Source: Alkalimonas delamerensis
Lineage (GTDB): Bacteria > Pseudomonadota > Gammaproteobacteria > Enterobacterales > Alteromonadaceae
Assembly: GCF_030717955.1 (NCBI RefSeq)
Contig: NZ_JAUZVY010000005.1
Location: 186,001-250,000 of the forward strand
Reading direction: 5' to 3'
Length of the DNA stretch: 64,000 bases
In this document: piece after piece, positions 41,339 through 50,675 of the stretch
Position numbering within the stretch: the first letter of the stretch is position 1
How the letters are laid out: every line of letters begins with the position of its first letter
The notes under the pieces: model-generated
Told to the model about the DNA's origin: nothing
The model's database searches: none
What the model saw: the letters and a program-made list of their open reading frames with translations, nothing else
Made by a program: the position numbers and the translations under genes

Positions 41339-44300
41339 ATGAAACTGGTTGATGTCGCGGTTGCCCGCCCTGTTGCTATCTGGATGTTTACTTTTGGTAT
41401 CCTGTTGTTTGGTCTGGTGTCGTTAAGCCGTTTGGCGGTGAATTTATTACCGGACTTGTCCTACCCAACCCTGACGCTGCGCACCGAGTTTGCCGGCGCA
41501 GCGCCGGCCGAAGTGGAGCAGCTGATCAGCAAGCCGATTGAAGAAGCACTTGGCGTGGTCAAAGGCGTGCGCCGGGTGCAGTCGGTGTCACGGGCGGGTC
41601 GCTCCGATGTGGTGCTGGAGTTTGACTGGGGCACCGATATGGATCTGGCCAGCATGGATGTGCGGGAAAAGCTCGACATTCTGATGCTGCCACTCGATAG
41701 CGACAAACCAGTGTTGCTGCGTTTTAACCCCAATCTGGAGCCGGTATTGCGACTGGCGCTAAGCCGCGAGCAAGGCCTGCAAAGCGAACGCCAGCTGGTC
41801 GAACTGCGCACCTTTGCCGACGAAGAATTACGGCGCTGGATGGAAGCCCTGCCCGGTGTGGCGGCGGTCCGCCCGGATGGCGGCTTGAGCCAGGAAATTC
41901 AGGTGCTGGTCGACCCGAATAAACTCAGTCAGTTGCAACTGGATGTGCACCTGATCAGTAGTCGGCTAAAGCAGGAAAACCTCAATCTGGCCGGTGGCCG
42001 CTTAGAAACGCCGGGCTACGATTACCTGGTGCGCACCATCAATCAGTTTCAGCAACTGAGCGATATGGAAAATCTGTACCTGACCACCATTGATGGCAGC
42101 CGCATTTTACTAAAAGACGTGGCTGAAGTGCGCGATGCCTTCGCCGACAGGCGCAGTGTCACCTACGTCAATGGCCAGGAAGCGATTGAAGTCGCCATCT
42201 ACAAAGAAGGCGATGCCAACACCGTCGAGGTCGCCGAGCGGGTGCTGGCCGAGCTGCCCAGGCTGCAACAGCGGCTACCGGCCGGCTATCAACTGACGCT
42301 GGTGTACGATCAGTCGGCCTTTATCAAGCAAGCCATTGCCGATGTCAAATCCGCGGCCATGATAGGTGGCGCTTTGGCGATGCTGGTGCTGTATCTGTTT
42401 TTGCGCAATGTCTGGGCAACCGTGATTATTTCGGTGTCCATTCCGGTGTCGGTGATTGCCACCTTTAATTTGATGTATGGCCAGGGCATTACCCTGAATA
42501 TGATGAGCCTGGGCGGCATTGCGCTGGCGGTCGGCTTGCTGGTCGATAACGCCATCGTGGTGCTGGAGAACATTGCCCGTCACCGGGAGCAGGGCGCGGA
42601 TGCGCCGACGGCGGCCCGCAAAGGCACCGGCGAGGTGGCCATGGCCATTACCGCTTCAACACTGACCACAGTAGCGGTGTTTTTCCCGCTGGTTTTTGTC
42701 GAGGGCATTGCCGGCCAGCTGTTTCGCGATCAGGCGTTAACCGTTACTTTTGCGCTGCTGGTGTCTTTGCTGGTGGCGTTGACCTTAATTCCGACCATGG
42801 CCGCGCGGCAGTTGCGCCGCCCGCAAGCTTCTGGCGATGCAGATCTATTGACAGAACCAGCAAGTTTCCGCTGGTTGCCTGAACGCTGGTGTCTGTTGCC
42901 ACTGAAGCCGCAGCGCTGGCCACTGATGCCGCTGCGCTGGGCGCTGAAAGGACTGCAGACGTCGCTGCAAGCGGTGCTGGCCCTGCTATTGCTGCTATGG
43001 AGGGCGCTTGGCTGGTTATTGGGACGTCTGTTCTCGCCTTTACTCTGGCTGGTGCAGGGCGCTTTGCGCCACCTGACCAGGGCCTATCGCACACTGTTGG
43101 GGCTGGCGCTGCAAGCCAAGCTCGCCACCATCGGCATCACCTTGGTACTGGCCGCGCTTTGCTACAGTGTGCTGCCACGCCTTGGCGCCAATGTGCTGCC
43201 GGAAATGGCACAGGGCGAGTTTTACCTGGAAGTTCAATTGCCGATAGGCTCGGCCATCGAGCAAACCGATGCGCTGATGACCGAACTGGCGGTCTTTGCC
43301 GCAGGGTTGCCGGAGATTGAGCGCAGTTATGGCCAGGCCGGTACTGGTAGTCAGATGACGGTGGATCCAAGCATTGGCGGCAGTCACTGGGGTCGCCTGT
43401 CGCTGGTACTGGCGGGTGGCGCCGATCCTTCGGCCGAAGCGCGCAGCATTGAGCAGCTGCGCAGCTTCCTGGCGCGTTACCCGGATGTGCAGGCCCGCTT
43501 TGAGCGGCCGCAGCTGCTGAGTTTTAGCACACCGCTGGAAATTGAGCTGGCCGGTTACGAGCTGGCCGAGCTAAAAAACGCAGCCGATGCACTGGTGCAG
43601 CGCTTGCAGCAGCAAGGGCGTTTTAGCGACGTGAAAAGCAGCCTGCGTCCCGGCCAACCGGAGCTGACGCTGTACTTTGATCACAGCCGGCTGGCACAGC
43701 TTGGCCTGACGGCCCGAGAAGTGGCGCAGCGGGTGGCTGTCTATGTCGGCGGCGATGTCGCCGGGCAGTTTTCAGTGCAGGATCGGAAAATTGATATTCG
43801 GGTGCGGCTGGACGAGGCCTACCGTCAGACCGAGCAGCAACTGGCCGAGCTGGTGATCAACCCGGGCAGTGCCACGCCGCTGCCATTGGCTGCAGTGGCC
43901 GATATTCGCCGTGAACTCGGCCCCAGCGAAATCACCCGCATTGCCCAGCAGCGGGTAGCTGTGGTCAGCGCCAATCTGGCCTATGGCGATCTGGAGCAGG
44001 CCACCCAGTTGGCGCGTCAGCTGCTGGCCGAGCAAATGCTGCCCTTTGGCGTGGTAGCCGAAGTTGTCGGCCAAAGTGAAGAAATGAGCCGGGCTTATAA
44101 GTCCTTGCTGATGGCCTTGTTGCTGGCAGTGTTCCTGGTGTATCTGGTGATGGCCTCGCAGTTCGAAAATCTGCTGCAGCCGCTGGTGATCCTGTTTACC
44201 GTGCCGCTGGCGGGTGCCGGTGCCATCCTTGGGCTCTGGCTGACCGGTACCGGCTTGTCGGTGATTGTGTTTATTGGTCTTATCATGCTGGCCGGTATTG

Positions 44301-44647
44301 TGGTCAACAACGCCATCGTGCTGATTGATCGCATCAATCAATTGCGTCAGAGCGGTTTGGCGCTGGCCGATGCGGTGCTGCAAGCCGGCGAGAGTCGTTT
44401 GCGCCCGGTACTGATGACCACTCTGACCACGGTGCTGGGCTTGTTGCCACTGGCTCTTGGCACCGGCGAAGGCAGCGAGGTACGGGCACCGATGGCGATT
44501 ACCGTGATCTTTGGCCTCTTGCTCTCTACCTTGCTGACGCTGGTGTTTATTCCGGTGCTGTATGCGCTGGTGAGCCCGGATCGTGCGCCTGGCACTGAGC
44601 CGGCAGCAACCGATGCTGCAGTACTTTCGGAGGTGCAGCATGACTGA
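41339..44647 (+). CDS. RND efflux permease with extra hydrophobic central insert
   Basis: An 1102-residue RND exporter of the HAE1 type. N-terminal VDVAVARPVAIWMFTFGILL begins TM1; the proton-relay Asp lies in ALAVGLLVDNAIVVLENI (about 396-411) and the second half has IMLAGIVVNNAIVLIDRI. Between the two halves, residues about 496-578 hold an insert with a Trp/Leu/Pro-rich stretch and a strongly hydrophobic 35-residue run (QAVLALLLLLWRALGWLLG onward) that could form extra membrane helices. This makes it about 50 residues longer than usual. It overlaps the next permease by 8 bp. Substrate unknown. Confidence 0.93.
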   Translation: MKLVDVAVARPVAIWMFTFGILLFGLVSLSRLAVNLLPDLSYPTLTLRTEFAGAAPAEVEQLISKPIEEALGVVKGVRRVQSVSRAGRSDVVLEFDWGTDMDLASMDVREKLDILMLPLDSDKPVLLRFNPNLEPVLRLALSREQGLQSERQLVELRTFADEELRRWMEALPGVAAVRPDGGLSQEIQVLVDPNKLSQLQLDVHLISSRLKQENLNLAGGRLETPGYDYLVRTINQFQQLSDMENLYLTTIDGSRILLKDVAEVRDAFADRRSVTYVNGQEAIEVAIYKEGDANTVEVAERVLAELPRLQQRLPAGYQLTLVYDQSAFIKQAIADVKSAAMIGGALAMLVLYLFLRNVWATVIISVSIPVSVIATFNLMYGQGITLNMMSLGGIALAVGLLVDNAIVVLENIARHREQGADAPTAARKGTGEVAMAITASTLTTVAVFFPLVFVEGIAGQLFRDQALTVTFALLVSLLVALTLIPTMAARQLRRPQASGDADLLTEPASFRWLPERWCLLPLKPQRWPLMPLRWALKGLQTSLQAVLALLLLLWRALGWLLGRLFSPLLWLVQGALRHLTRAYRTLLGLALQAKLATIGITLVLAALCYSVLPRLGANVLPEMAQGEFYLEVQLPIGSAIEQTDALMTELAVFAAGLPEIERSYGQAGTGSQMTVDPSIGGSHWGRLSLVLAGGADPSAEARSIEQLRSFLARYPDVQARFERPQLLSFSTPLEIELAGYELAELKNAADALVQRLQQQGRFSDVKSSLRPGQPELTLYFDHSRLAQLGLTAREVAQRVAVYVGGDVAGQFSVQDRKIDIRVRLDEAYRQTEQQLAELVINPGSATPLPLAAVADIRRELGPSEITRIAQQRVAVVSANLAYGDLEQATQLARQLLAEQMLPFGVVAEVVGQSEEMSRAYKSLLMALLLAVFLVYLVMASQFENLLQPLVILFTVPLAGAGAILGLWLTGTGLSVIVFIGLIMLAGIVVNNAIVLIDRINQLRQSGLALADAVLQAGESRLRPVLMTTLTTVLGLLPLALGTGEGSEVRAPMAITVIFGLLLSTLLTLVFIPVLYALVSPDRAPGTEPAATDAAVLSEVQHD

Positions 44648-47600
44648 GCAACCATTGGCCATAACCCGGCTGGCATTAAGCCGGCCCATCACCGTCTTCA
44701 TGCTGTGCATTTCGCTGCTGCTGTTTGGCGTGCTGGCCAGTCGTTTGTTGCCGCTGGAAAAATTCCCCGGCATCGACATTCCGGAGATCTACATTCAGGC
44801 GCCATACCCCAATGCCACCCCGGCCGAGATCGAGCGCTTGATCACCCGGCCGATTGAAGAAGCACTGGCAACGGTCTCAGGTATTCAGCAGATGCGCAGT
44901 TTCTCCAATGAAAACAGCGCCGATATCTCGCTGATGTTTAACTGGGACGAGCCTATCCGCAGTAAAAACATGGAAGTACGCGAACGGCTGGATGCGGTAC
45001 GCGCCCAGTTGCCGGCTGATCTGGAGCGGGTCTTCGTGTTTCAGTTTAATACCGACGACATGCCGATTTTCCAGCTGCGTATTTCCAGTGAGCGGGATTT
45101 AGCCCTGGCCTACGATTTGCTCGAACAGCACATCAAGCGTCCGTTAGAGCGGGTGCCTGGGGTATCGAAAGTCGAGCTCTATGGCGTGGATAAACGCCAG
45201 GTCATTATCCGGCTCGATCCGGCCCGGTTGCATGCGCTCAATGTCGATCCGGCGCAGCTACTGGTACAGCTTCGGCAAAGCAACTTTGCCATCACGGCCG
45301 GCAGTTTGCAAAACCCGGAGCAGCATATGCTGGTCAAGCCGGTCGGTGAGTTTCGCTCGCTGAGCGAAATTGAGCGCCTGCCCATTCGCCCCGGCCTGCA
45401 GCTATCCGATGTGGCAACCGTGGCGCTGGAGCTACCAAAACGCGAGGATGGCCGGCATTTAAACCAGACTTATGCCGTTGGCATGAATGTGTTTAAAGAC
45501 TCCGGTGCCAATCTGGTCGAGGTGGCCGATGCCGCCATGGCGGTGGTACGCGCCGCCGATCAAAATCCGGCTTTTGCCGGCATTCAGCTCTATGTGATGG
45601 ACGATATGGCCAAGGGCGTGACGTCCTCACTGCGGGATTTGCTGCTGGCCGGCAGCATCGGGGCTGGCTTGTCCTTTGTGGTATTGTTCTTATTCTTACG
45701 CCACCTGGCCACCACTTTGGTGGTAGTGCTGTCGGTGCCTGCCGCCATCATTATGGCACTGGGTGCGATGTATTTTCTTGGGTATAGCTTAAATATCCTT
45801 AGCATGATGGGGCTGATGCTGGCCATTGGCATGCTGGTGGATAATGCGGTGGTGGTGACCGAAAGCATTTTCCGTGAGCGCGCTGCAGGGGGGGATGTGC
45901 GGGCAGCCACCGAACGGGGCGTGCGCCGGGTCAGCCTGGCAGTACTGGCGGGTACCGCCACTACTGCCATCGTATTTTTACCCAACATCATTGGCCAGAA
46001 AATGGATCTGACTATTTTCCTTGAGCATGTCGCCATTGCCATCTGCTTGTGTCTGGGTATTTCTCTGGTGCTGGCGCTTAGTTTAATACCGTTGTTAACC
46101 ACCCGGCTGAAAGTACCAGAGCAGGATGGTGCCAAATCTGCATTTGGTGAACGTCGCTATGCCAGGCTGCTTGGCGCTGTGATGCGCTTTCCGAAACTGT
46201 CCGGTTTGTTGGCCTTGCTGGTACTTGGCAGCATTGTGATCCCGCTTGGTCAGGTGGGCAGTGGCGATGGCGATATGGAAGACAACAGCCGGATCTTTCT
46301 GAATTACCGGGTGCAGGGCAATTACAGCCTGGAAGAAGTGCGGGCCGAAGTCAGCCAGATGGAAGCCTTCCTGTACGACAACCAGCAGCGTTTTCACATT
46401 GAGTCGGTCTACAGCTATTACCGGGCCGGCTACGCCATTTCGATTATTCTGTTAAAAGACGACTTGCCGATGCCATTGGCCCAGTTGCGTCAGCAAATTC
46501 AGGCCGACTGGCCGGCGCTGGTGCGCTCGCGGCCGTCCTTTAGTTTTGGCGGCGGCGGCGGGGGCGGTTTGCAATTGCATCTGCTCGGCCCTTCCACTGA
46601 GGTCTTGCTGGAGCAGGCTGCGATGCTGGAGCCGATGCTCAGCAGCCTGGCTGCGCTTGATAACGTTAGCTCCGATCTGGAGCGGGGCCAGCAGGAGGTG
46701 CAGATTGTGCTGAACAAAGATGAACTGGCGCGACTGGACTTGCCGGCCAGTCTGGTGGCCGAGCGGGTCGCGCTGGCGCTGCGTGGTGCCAATCTGCGAA
46801 CCTACCGCACTGAACAGCAGGGTGAAGTGCAGCTGCGGGTGCAGTTTGATGAGCGCATCAGCCAGTCGTTGGCCGAGCTGGCAGCTCTGCCCATCCTGGT
46901 GCAGGCGGGTAGCAGCATTCAGTTGCAGCAACTGGCCGAGCTAAAAATAGCGCCACGGCTATCACGCATTGGCCGGCTGAACCGTCAAACCGGCATCGCG
47001 CTTAGCATGAGCCTGGCTGATGGCGCTACCATGGAGCAGGCGCAGCAACAAATTCGCCAGCTGATGCGGCAAGTTGATTTACCGGCTGGTTATCAGTGGT
47101 CTTTTCATGGTGCTTTTCAGCGACACGATGAAGCGCAGCAGGTGATGCTGGTCAATATGCTGCTGGCGGTAGCGATGATCTACATTGTAATGGCCGCCTT
47201 GTTTGAGTCCTTGCTGCTGCCCAATGCGGTGATTGGCTCCTTGCTGTTTTCGCTGGTCGGGGTGTTCTGGACCTTCCTGCTGACCGGCACCTCGATGAGC
47301 ATTATGGGCATGATTGGTATGCTGGTGCTGATGGGCATCGTCGTGAATAACGGCATCGTGCTGGTCGATCGCATCAATCAGGAGCGGCAATTGCAGCCAG
47401 AGACAGCGCTCAAAGACGTGATCATCTTAGCCTGCAGCGCACGGCTCAGACCCATTCTGATGACAGTCTCAACCACAGTGCTCGGTTTGTTGCCGCTGGC
47501 GCTGGGCGGTACTCAGCTGGCCGGCGATGGCCCAAGCTACGCCCCAATGGCCATTGCCATTATCGGCGGCCTGCTGTTTTCCACCTTAACCAGTTTGCTG

Positions 47601-47708
47601 CTGGTGCCACTGACCTATTACGCACTGGTTCGGCTACGTGAAGCGACCAGCCGGCTGCTGCAAGGCAGTAGCCGTTGGGCGAATAAGGTGTGGCAAGTGC
47701 AGTCGTAG
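44640..47708 (+). CDS. RND efflux permease (second of the pair)
   Basis: A 1022-residue RND exporter starting at ATG 44640 with GGAGGT. TM1 is ITRLALSRPITVFMLCISLL. The proton-relay Asp sits in MLAIGMLVDNAVVVTESIF; the second half has GMLVLMGIVVNNGIVLVDRI. A run of seven glycines (RPSFSFGGGGGGGLQL) in the large periplasmic loop of the second half is unusual. The frame from 44583 is inside the first permease and is rejected. With the partner permease it may form a heteromeric pump like MdtB-MdtC; this is inference from the paired genes. Confidence 0.93.
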   Translation: MTEQPLAITRLALSRPITVFMLCISLLLFGVLASRLLPLEKFPGIDIPEIYIQAPYPNATPAEIERLITRPIEEALATVSGIQQMRSFSNENSADISLMFNWDEPIRSKNMEVRERLDAVRAQLPADLERVFVFQFNTDDMPIFQLRISSERDLALAYDLLEQHIKRPLERVPGVSKVELYGVDKRQVIIRLDPARLHALNVDPAQLLVQLRQSNFAITAGSLQNPEQHMLVKPVGEFRSLSEIERLPIRPGLQLSDVATVALELPKREDGRHLNQTYAVGMNVFKDSGANLVEVADAAMAVVRAADQNPAFAGIQLYVMDDMAKGVTSSLRDLLLAGSIGAGLSFVVLFLFLRHLATTLVVVLSVPAAIIMALGAMYFLGYSLNILSMMGLMLAIGMLVDNAVVVTESIFRERAAGGDVRAATERGVRRVSLAVLAGTATTAIVFLPNIIGQKMDLTIFLEHVAIAICLCLGISLVLALSLIPLLTTRLKVPEQDGAKSAFGERRYARLLGAVMRFPKLSGLLALLVLGSIVIPLGQVGSGDGDMEDNSRIFLNYRVQGNYSLEEVRAEVSQMEAFLYDNQQRFHIESVYSYYRAGYAISIILLKDDLPMPLAQLRQQIQADWPALVRSRPSFSFGGGGGGGLQLHLLGPSTEVLLEQAAMLEPMLSSLAALDNVSSDLERGQQEVQIVLNKDELARLDLPASLVAERVALALRGANLRTYRTEQQGEVQLRVQFDERISQSLAELAALPILVQAGSSIQLQQLAELKIAPRLSRIGRLNRQTGIALSMSLADGATMEQAQQQIRQLMRQVDLPAGYQWSFHGAFQRHDEAQQVMLVNMLLAVAMIYIVMAALFESLLLPNAVIGSLLFSLVGVFWTFLLTGTSMSIMGMIGMLVLMGIVVNNGIVLVDRINQERQLQPETALKDVIILACSARLRPILMTVSTTVLGLLPLALGGTQLAGDGPSYAPMAIAIIGGLLFSTLTSLLLVPLTYYALVRLREATSRLLQGSSRWANKVWQVQS

Positions 47709-47854
47709 TGACAGGCGGCCACAGCGCCGCTTTAGACTTAAAGCAGTTATATGCAGTTTAGCTATAGATTTAGCGGATTTAAGTATTTTTACTTCTTTAG
47801 TGCAACCGCTATCATAGCTGCAGTTGGAATGGGTGGGTCACTGATGAGGTAAGC

Positions 47855-48919
47855 ATGAGCATTCGTATTGAAGGTATTCAAAAGCGCTTTGGCGATTTTA
47901 TCGCGCTGGATAACCTTGATCTCAGCATTCGAAGCGGTGAGCTTACTGCCTTGCTGGGGCCGTCCGGCTCTGGCAAAACCACTTTGCTGCGGATTATTGC
48001 CGGGCTGGAGCAGGCTGATAGCGGCCGGGTACACTTTAACGAGCAGGACATCACTGGCCAGCACGTCAGTGAGCGCGGCGTTGGCTTCGTATTCCAGCAT
48101 TATGCGCTCTTTAAGCACATGACGGTGTTTGACAACGTGGCTTATGGGTTAACGGTAAAGCCAAAAAAGCTGCGGCCAACCAAAGCGGAGATCGATAAAA
48201 AAGTACGGGAGCTGCTGGAGCTGGTGCAGCTGGGCTGGACCGCAGAGCGGTACCCGGCCCAGTTATCGGGCGGTCAGCGCCAGCGTATTGCACTGGCACG
48301 GGCTTTGGCGGTAGAGCCCAAAGTCTTGCTGCTGGATGAGCCTTTCGGCGCGCTGGATGCCAAAGTGCGCGCCGAACTGCGCCGCTGGCTGCGCCGTCTG
48401 CACGATGAAATTCACATTACCAGTGTCTTTGTCACCCACGATCAGGAAGAAGCGCTGGAAGTAGCTGATCGCATTGTGGTGATGAATAAAGGGCGCATCG
48501 AGCAGGAAGGCAGCCCGGATGAGGTGTACGACAAGCCAGCCAATCCTTTTGTCTATGAATTTTTGGGCAATGTGAACCTGTTTCGGGCCCGGGTGCAGCA
48601 AGGCAAAAGCCGAATTGGCACAGAAGAAGTCCCATCGCCAGAGCACAGCCAGGCCGAAGAGCAGCAGGGGTTTGCCTATGTTCGCCCGCACGAAATTGAT
48701 GTCTTTACCGAGGCGCACAGCGATCGTATTGCGGTCACCCTGGATCTGATTACCCTGGTGGGACCAAGCGCACGGCTGGAAGTGCTTAGGACAGATGACC
48801 AACAGCTGATCCACATTGAACTGCCGAAAGAGCACTTCAAGGCTCTCAACCTACAACAGGGCGATACCGCCTGGATCAAGCCCCGCTACAGCCAGGTGTT
48901 TTTAGGCGAAGGGATCTAA
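47855..48919 (+). CDS. cysA: Sulfate/thiosulfate ABC importer ATPase
   Basis: A 354-residue ATP-binding subunit. Walker A GPSGSGKTT, signature LSGGQRQR, Walker B VLLLDEPF, and the H-loop VTHDQEEA are all present. The C-terminal domain (about 240-354) is the CysA regulatory domain, with FAYVRPHEIDVF. It energises the CysT-CysW permease, which is encoded on the other strand and converges on it. GAGGT precedes the ATG. A short AT-rich leader (47709-47854) carries its promoter. Separation from sbp-cysTW is unusual. Confidence 0.95.
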   Translation: MSIRIEGIQKRFGDFIALDNLDLSIRSGELTALLGPSGSGKTTLLRIIAGLEQADSGRVHFNEQDITGQHVSERGVGFVFQHYALFKHMTVFDNVAYGLTVKPKKLRPTKAEIDKKVRELLELVQLGWTAERYPAQLSGGQRQRIALARALAVEPKVLLLDEPFGALDAKVRAELRRWLRRLHDEIHITSVFVTHDQEEALEVADRIVVMNKGRIEQEGSPDEVYDKPANPFVYEFLGNVNLFRARVQQGKSRIGTEEVPSPEHSQAEEQQGFAYVRPHEIDVFTEAHSDRIAVTLDLITLVGPSARLEVLRTDDQQLIHIELPKEHFKALNLQQGDTAWIKPRYSQVFLGEGI

Positions 48920-48941
48920 CCACGCACTCAGCGTTTCTCTG

Positions 48942-48960
48942 AGCCAGCGCTTGGCTGGCT
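48942..48960. terminator. Stem-loop between convergent cysA and cysW
   Basis: A 6-bp stem (AGCCAG/CTGGCT) with a 7-nt loop, followed on the plus strand by TGTTTG. It lies in the 59-bp gap between the convergent genes. Confidence 0.5.
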
Positions 48961-48978
48961 TGTTTGAACAGCTTTCTT

Positions 48979-49815
48979 TTAACTCGCTTCTTCCCTGGCT
49001 AGTTTCCACTGCAAAAAGGCTTTGACCACCAAAGTGGCGATGGCAATCAGAGTCAAAATGGCCGCAGCAATAAAGGCACCGGCGGTGTTGTAGTCCTGCT
49101 GCAGCAGTTCGATGTGCAGCGGCAGGGTGTTGGTCTGGCCGCGAATGGTGCCCGATACCACCGACACGGCGCCAAACTCACCGACAGCGCGGGCATTGGT
49201 CAGAATCACACCATACAGCAGGGCCCAGCGAATATTGGGCAGGGTAATGTCCCAGAACACCTTCCAGCCGCTGGCGCCGAGCAGCACGGCGGCTTCTTCC
49301 TGCTCGGTGCCAAGCGTAGACATCAAAGGCACCAGCTCCCGTACCACAAAGGGGCAGGATACAAAGACTGTCACCATCACCAGGCCGGGCCAGGCGAACA
49401 TCAGTTGTAAGTCGTATTGATCCAGCAGGTTGGCAAAAGGCCCGTTGGCGCCGTACAGCAGCAAATACAGCAAGCCGGCCACCACTGGCGAGACTGCAAA
49501 AGGAATATCAATCAGCGTCAGCAGTAAGCGCCGGCCAGGAAAGGTAAAACGGGTGACACACCAGGCAATTAGGGTGCCAAACACCAGATTAATCGGCACG
49601 GTCAGGCCAGCAACAAACAAGGTAAGACCAATGGCGTGCAGCATATCCGGCTCAGTCAGGTTGTGCCAGAGCCCGCCCAAACCGGCCGACATGGCGGCGA
49701 CAAAAATAAACACCAGTGGGATCACCAGCAGCAGGACCGTTAAGGTGACGCCGGTGCCAATCAAGACCGGGCGTAGCCAACGCTGCTGGCTGTTCAATTG
49801 GTTAGCGGGCTTCAC
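48979..49815 (-). CDS. cysW: Sulfate ABC importer permease CysW
   Basis: A 278-residue inner-membrane permease with six helices. The EAA-type coupling motif is AAVLLGASGWKVFWDITLPNIRWALLYG, and GAFGAVSVVSG-like text reads here as VGEFGAVSVVSG, typical of CysW. It pairs with CysT to pass sulfate or thiosulfate delivered by Sbp. The GTG start at 49815 overlaps the cysT stop by 4 bp. CysA, its ATPase, is encoded convergently. Confidence 0.95.
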   Translation of the reverse strand: MKPANQLNSQQRWLRPVLIGTGVTLTVLLLVIPLVFIFVAAMSAGLGGLWHNLTEPDMLHAIGLTLFVAGLTVPINLVFGTLIAWCVTRFTFPGRRLLLTLIDIPFAVSPVVAGLLYLLLYGANGPFANLLDQYDLQLMFAWPGLVMVTVFVSCPFVVRELVPLMSTLGTEQEEAAVLLGASGWKVFWDITLPNIRWALLYGVILTNARAVGEFGAVSVVSGTIRGQTNTLPLHIELLQQDYNTAGAFIAAAILTLIAIATLVVKAFLQWKLAREEAS

Positions 49816-50657
49816 TTTAACCCCCCGGTGATGTGCTGGTAGCGCTGCTGAATGCCATTGATGATAAAGAGCAGCAGCAAAGAGGCCAGTAATACCACAC
49901 TGGCAATGGCCGCAGCAGCGGCATAGTCAAATTCCTGCAGCCGGATAAAAATCATCAGCGAGGTGACTTCGGTTTGCCACGGCAGGTTGCCGGCAATAAA
50001 AATCACCGCGCCAAATTCCCCTAAGCTGCGAGTAAAGGCCAGTGCGGTGCCGGTCAGTAAGGCTGGTTTAATTTCCGGCAAAATAATGCGGAAAAAGGTC
50101 TGAAAGGGGCTGGAGCCTAAGGTAGCCGCAGCTTCTTCGTACTCGGGGCCAAACTCTTCCAGCACCGGCTGCACGGTGCGCACCACAAAGGGCACACTGG
50201 TAAAGATCATCGCCAGCACAATGCCAAGCCAGGTGTAAGACACCTTGATATCCCACAGCGCCAGGTACTGGCCGAGCCAGCCCTGAGTTGAGAAAATAGC
50301 CGCCAGCGTCAGGCCGGCAACGGCCGTTGGCAAGGCAAAGGGCAGGTCCATCAGCCCATCCAGCAGTACCCGGCCGGGGAAGCGATAGCGGGTTAAAATC
50401 CAGGCCATCAACAGGCCAAAGAACAAATTAAAGATGCTGGCGACCAGAGCGGCTGAGGCCGTGACTTTGTAGGAGGCGACCACCCGCGGATCGCTGATGA
50501 TGGCCCAGTACTCGGCCCAGCTCAGCTGCGCCGTTTGCACCACCAAACCGGTGATGGGCAATAAAATCACCAGGCTGATAAAAAACAAGCTGCTGCCAAG
50601 GCTGATGGTAAAGCCTGGCAGCACCCGTTTGCTGCGATTCGCCACAGATCCTAGCAT
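49812..50657 (-). CDS. cysT: Sulfate ABC importer permease CysT (CysU)
   Basis: A 281-residue permease with six helices. The coupling motif is AATLGSSPFQTFFRIILPEIKPALLTG; DLPFALPTAVAGLTL and SLGEFGAVIFIAGN are family stretches. It forms a heterodimer with CysW. It begins 18 bp after the sbp stop, and the following gene overlaps its stop, so the three genes form a polycistronic unit. Confidence 0.95.
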   Translation of the reverse strand: MLGSVANRSKRVLPGFTISLGSSLFFISLVILLPITGLVVQTAQLSWAEYWAIISDPRVVASYKVTASAALVASIFNLFFGLLMAWILTRYRFPGRVLLDGLMDLPFALPTAVAGLTLAAIFSTQGWLGQYLALWDIKVSYTWLGIVLAMIFTSVPFVVRTVQPVLEEFGPEYEEAAATLGSSPFQTFFRIILPEIKPALLTGTALAFTRSLGEFGAVIFIAGNLPWQTEVTSLMIFIRLQEFDYAAAAAIASVVLLASLLLLFIINGIQQRYQHITGGLK

Positions 50658-50675
50658 CTTAGCAACGCACTCCGC

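Noticed and set aside
43772..44779. A 335-residue minus-strand frame
   Set aside because: Antisense of the RND permease pair; His/Gln-rich shadow typical of GC-rich opposite-strand frames.
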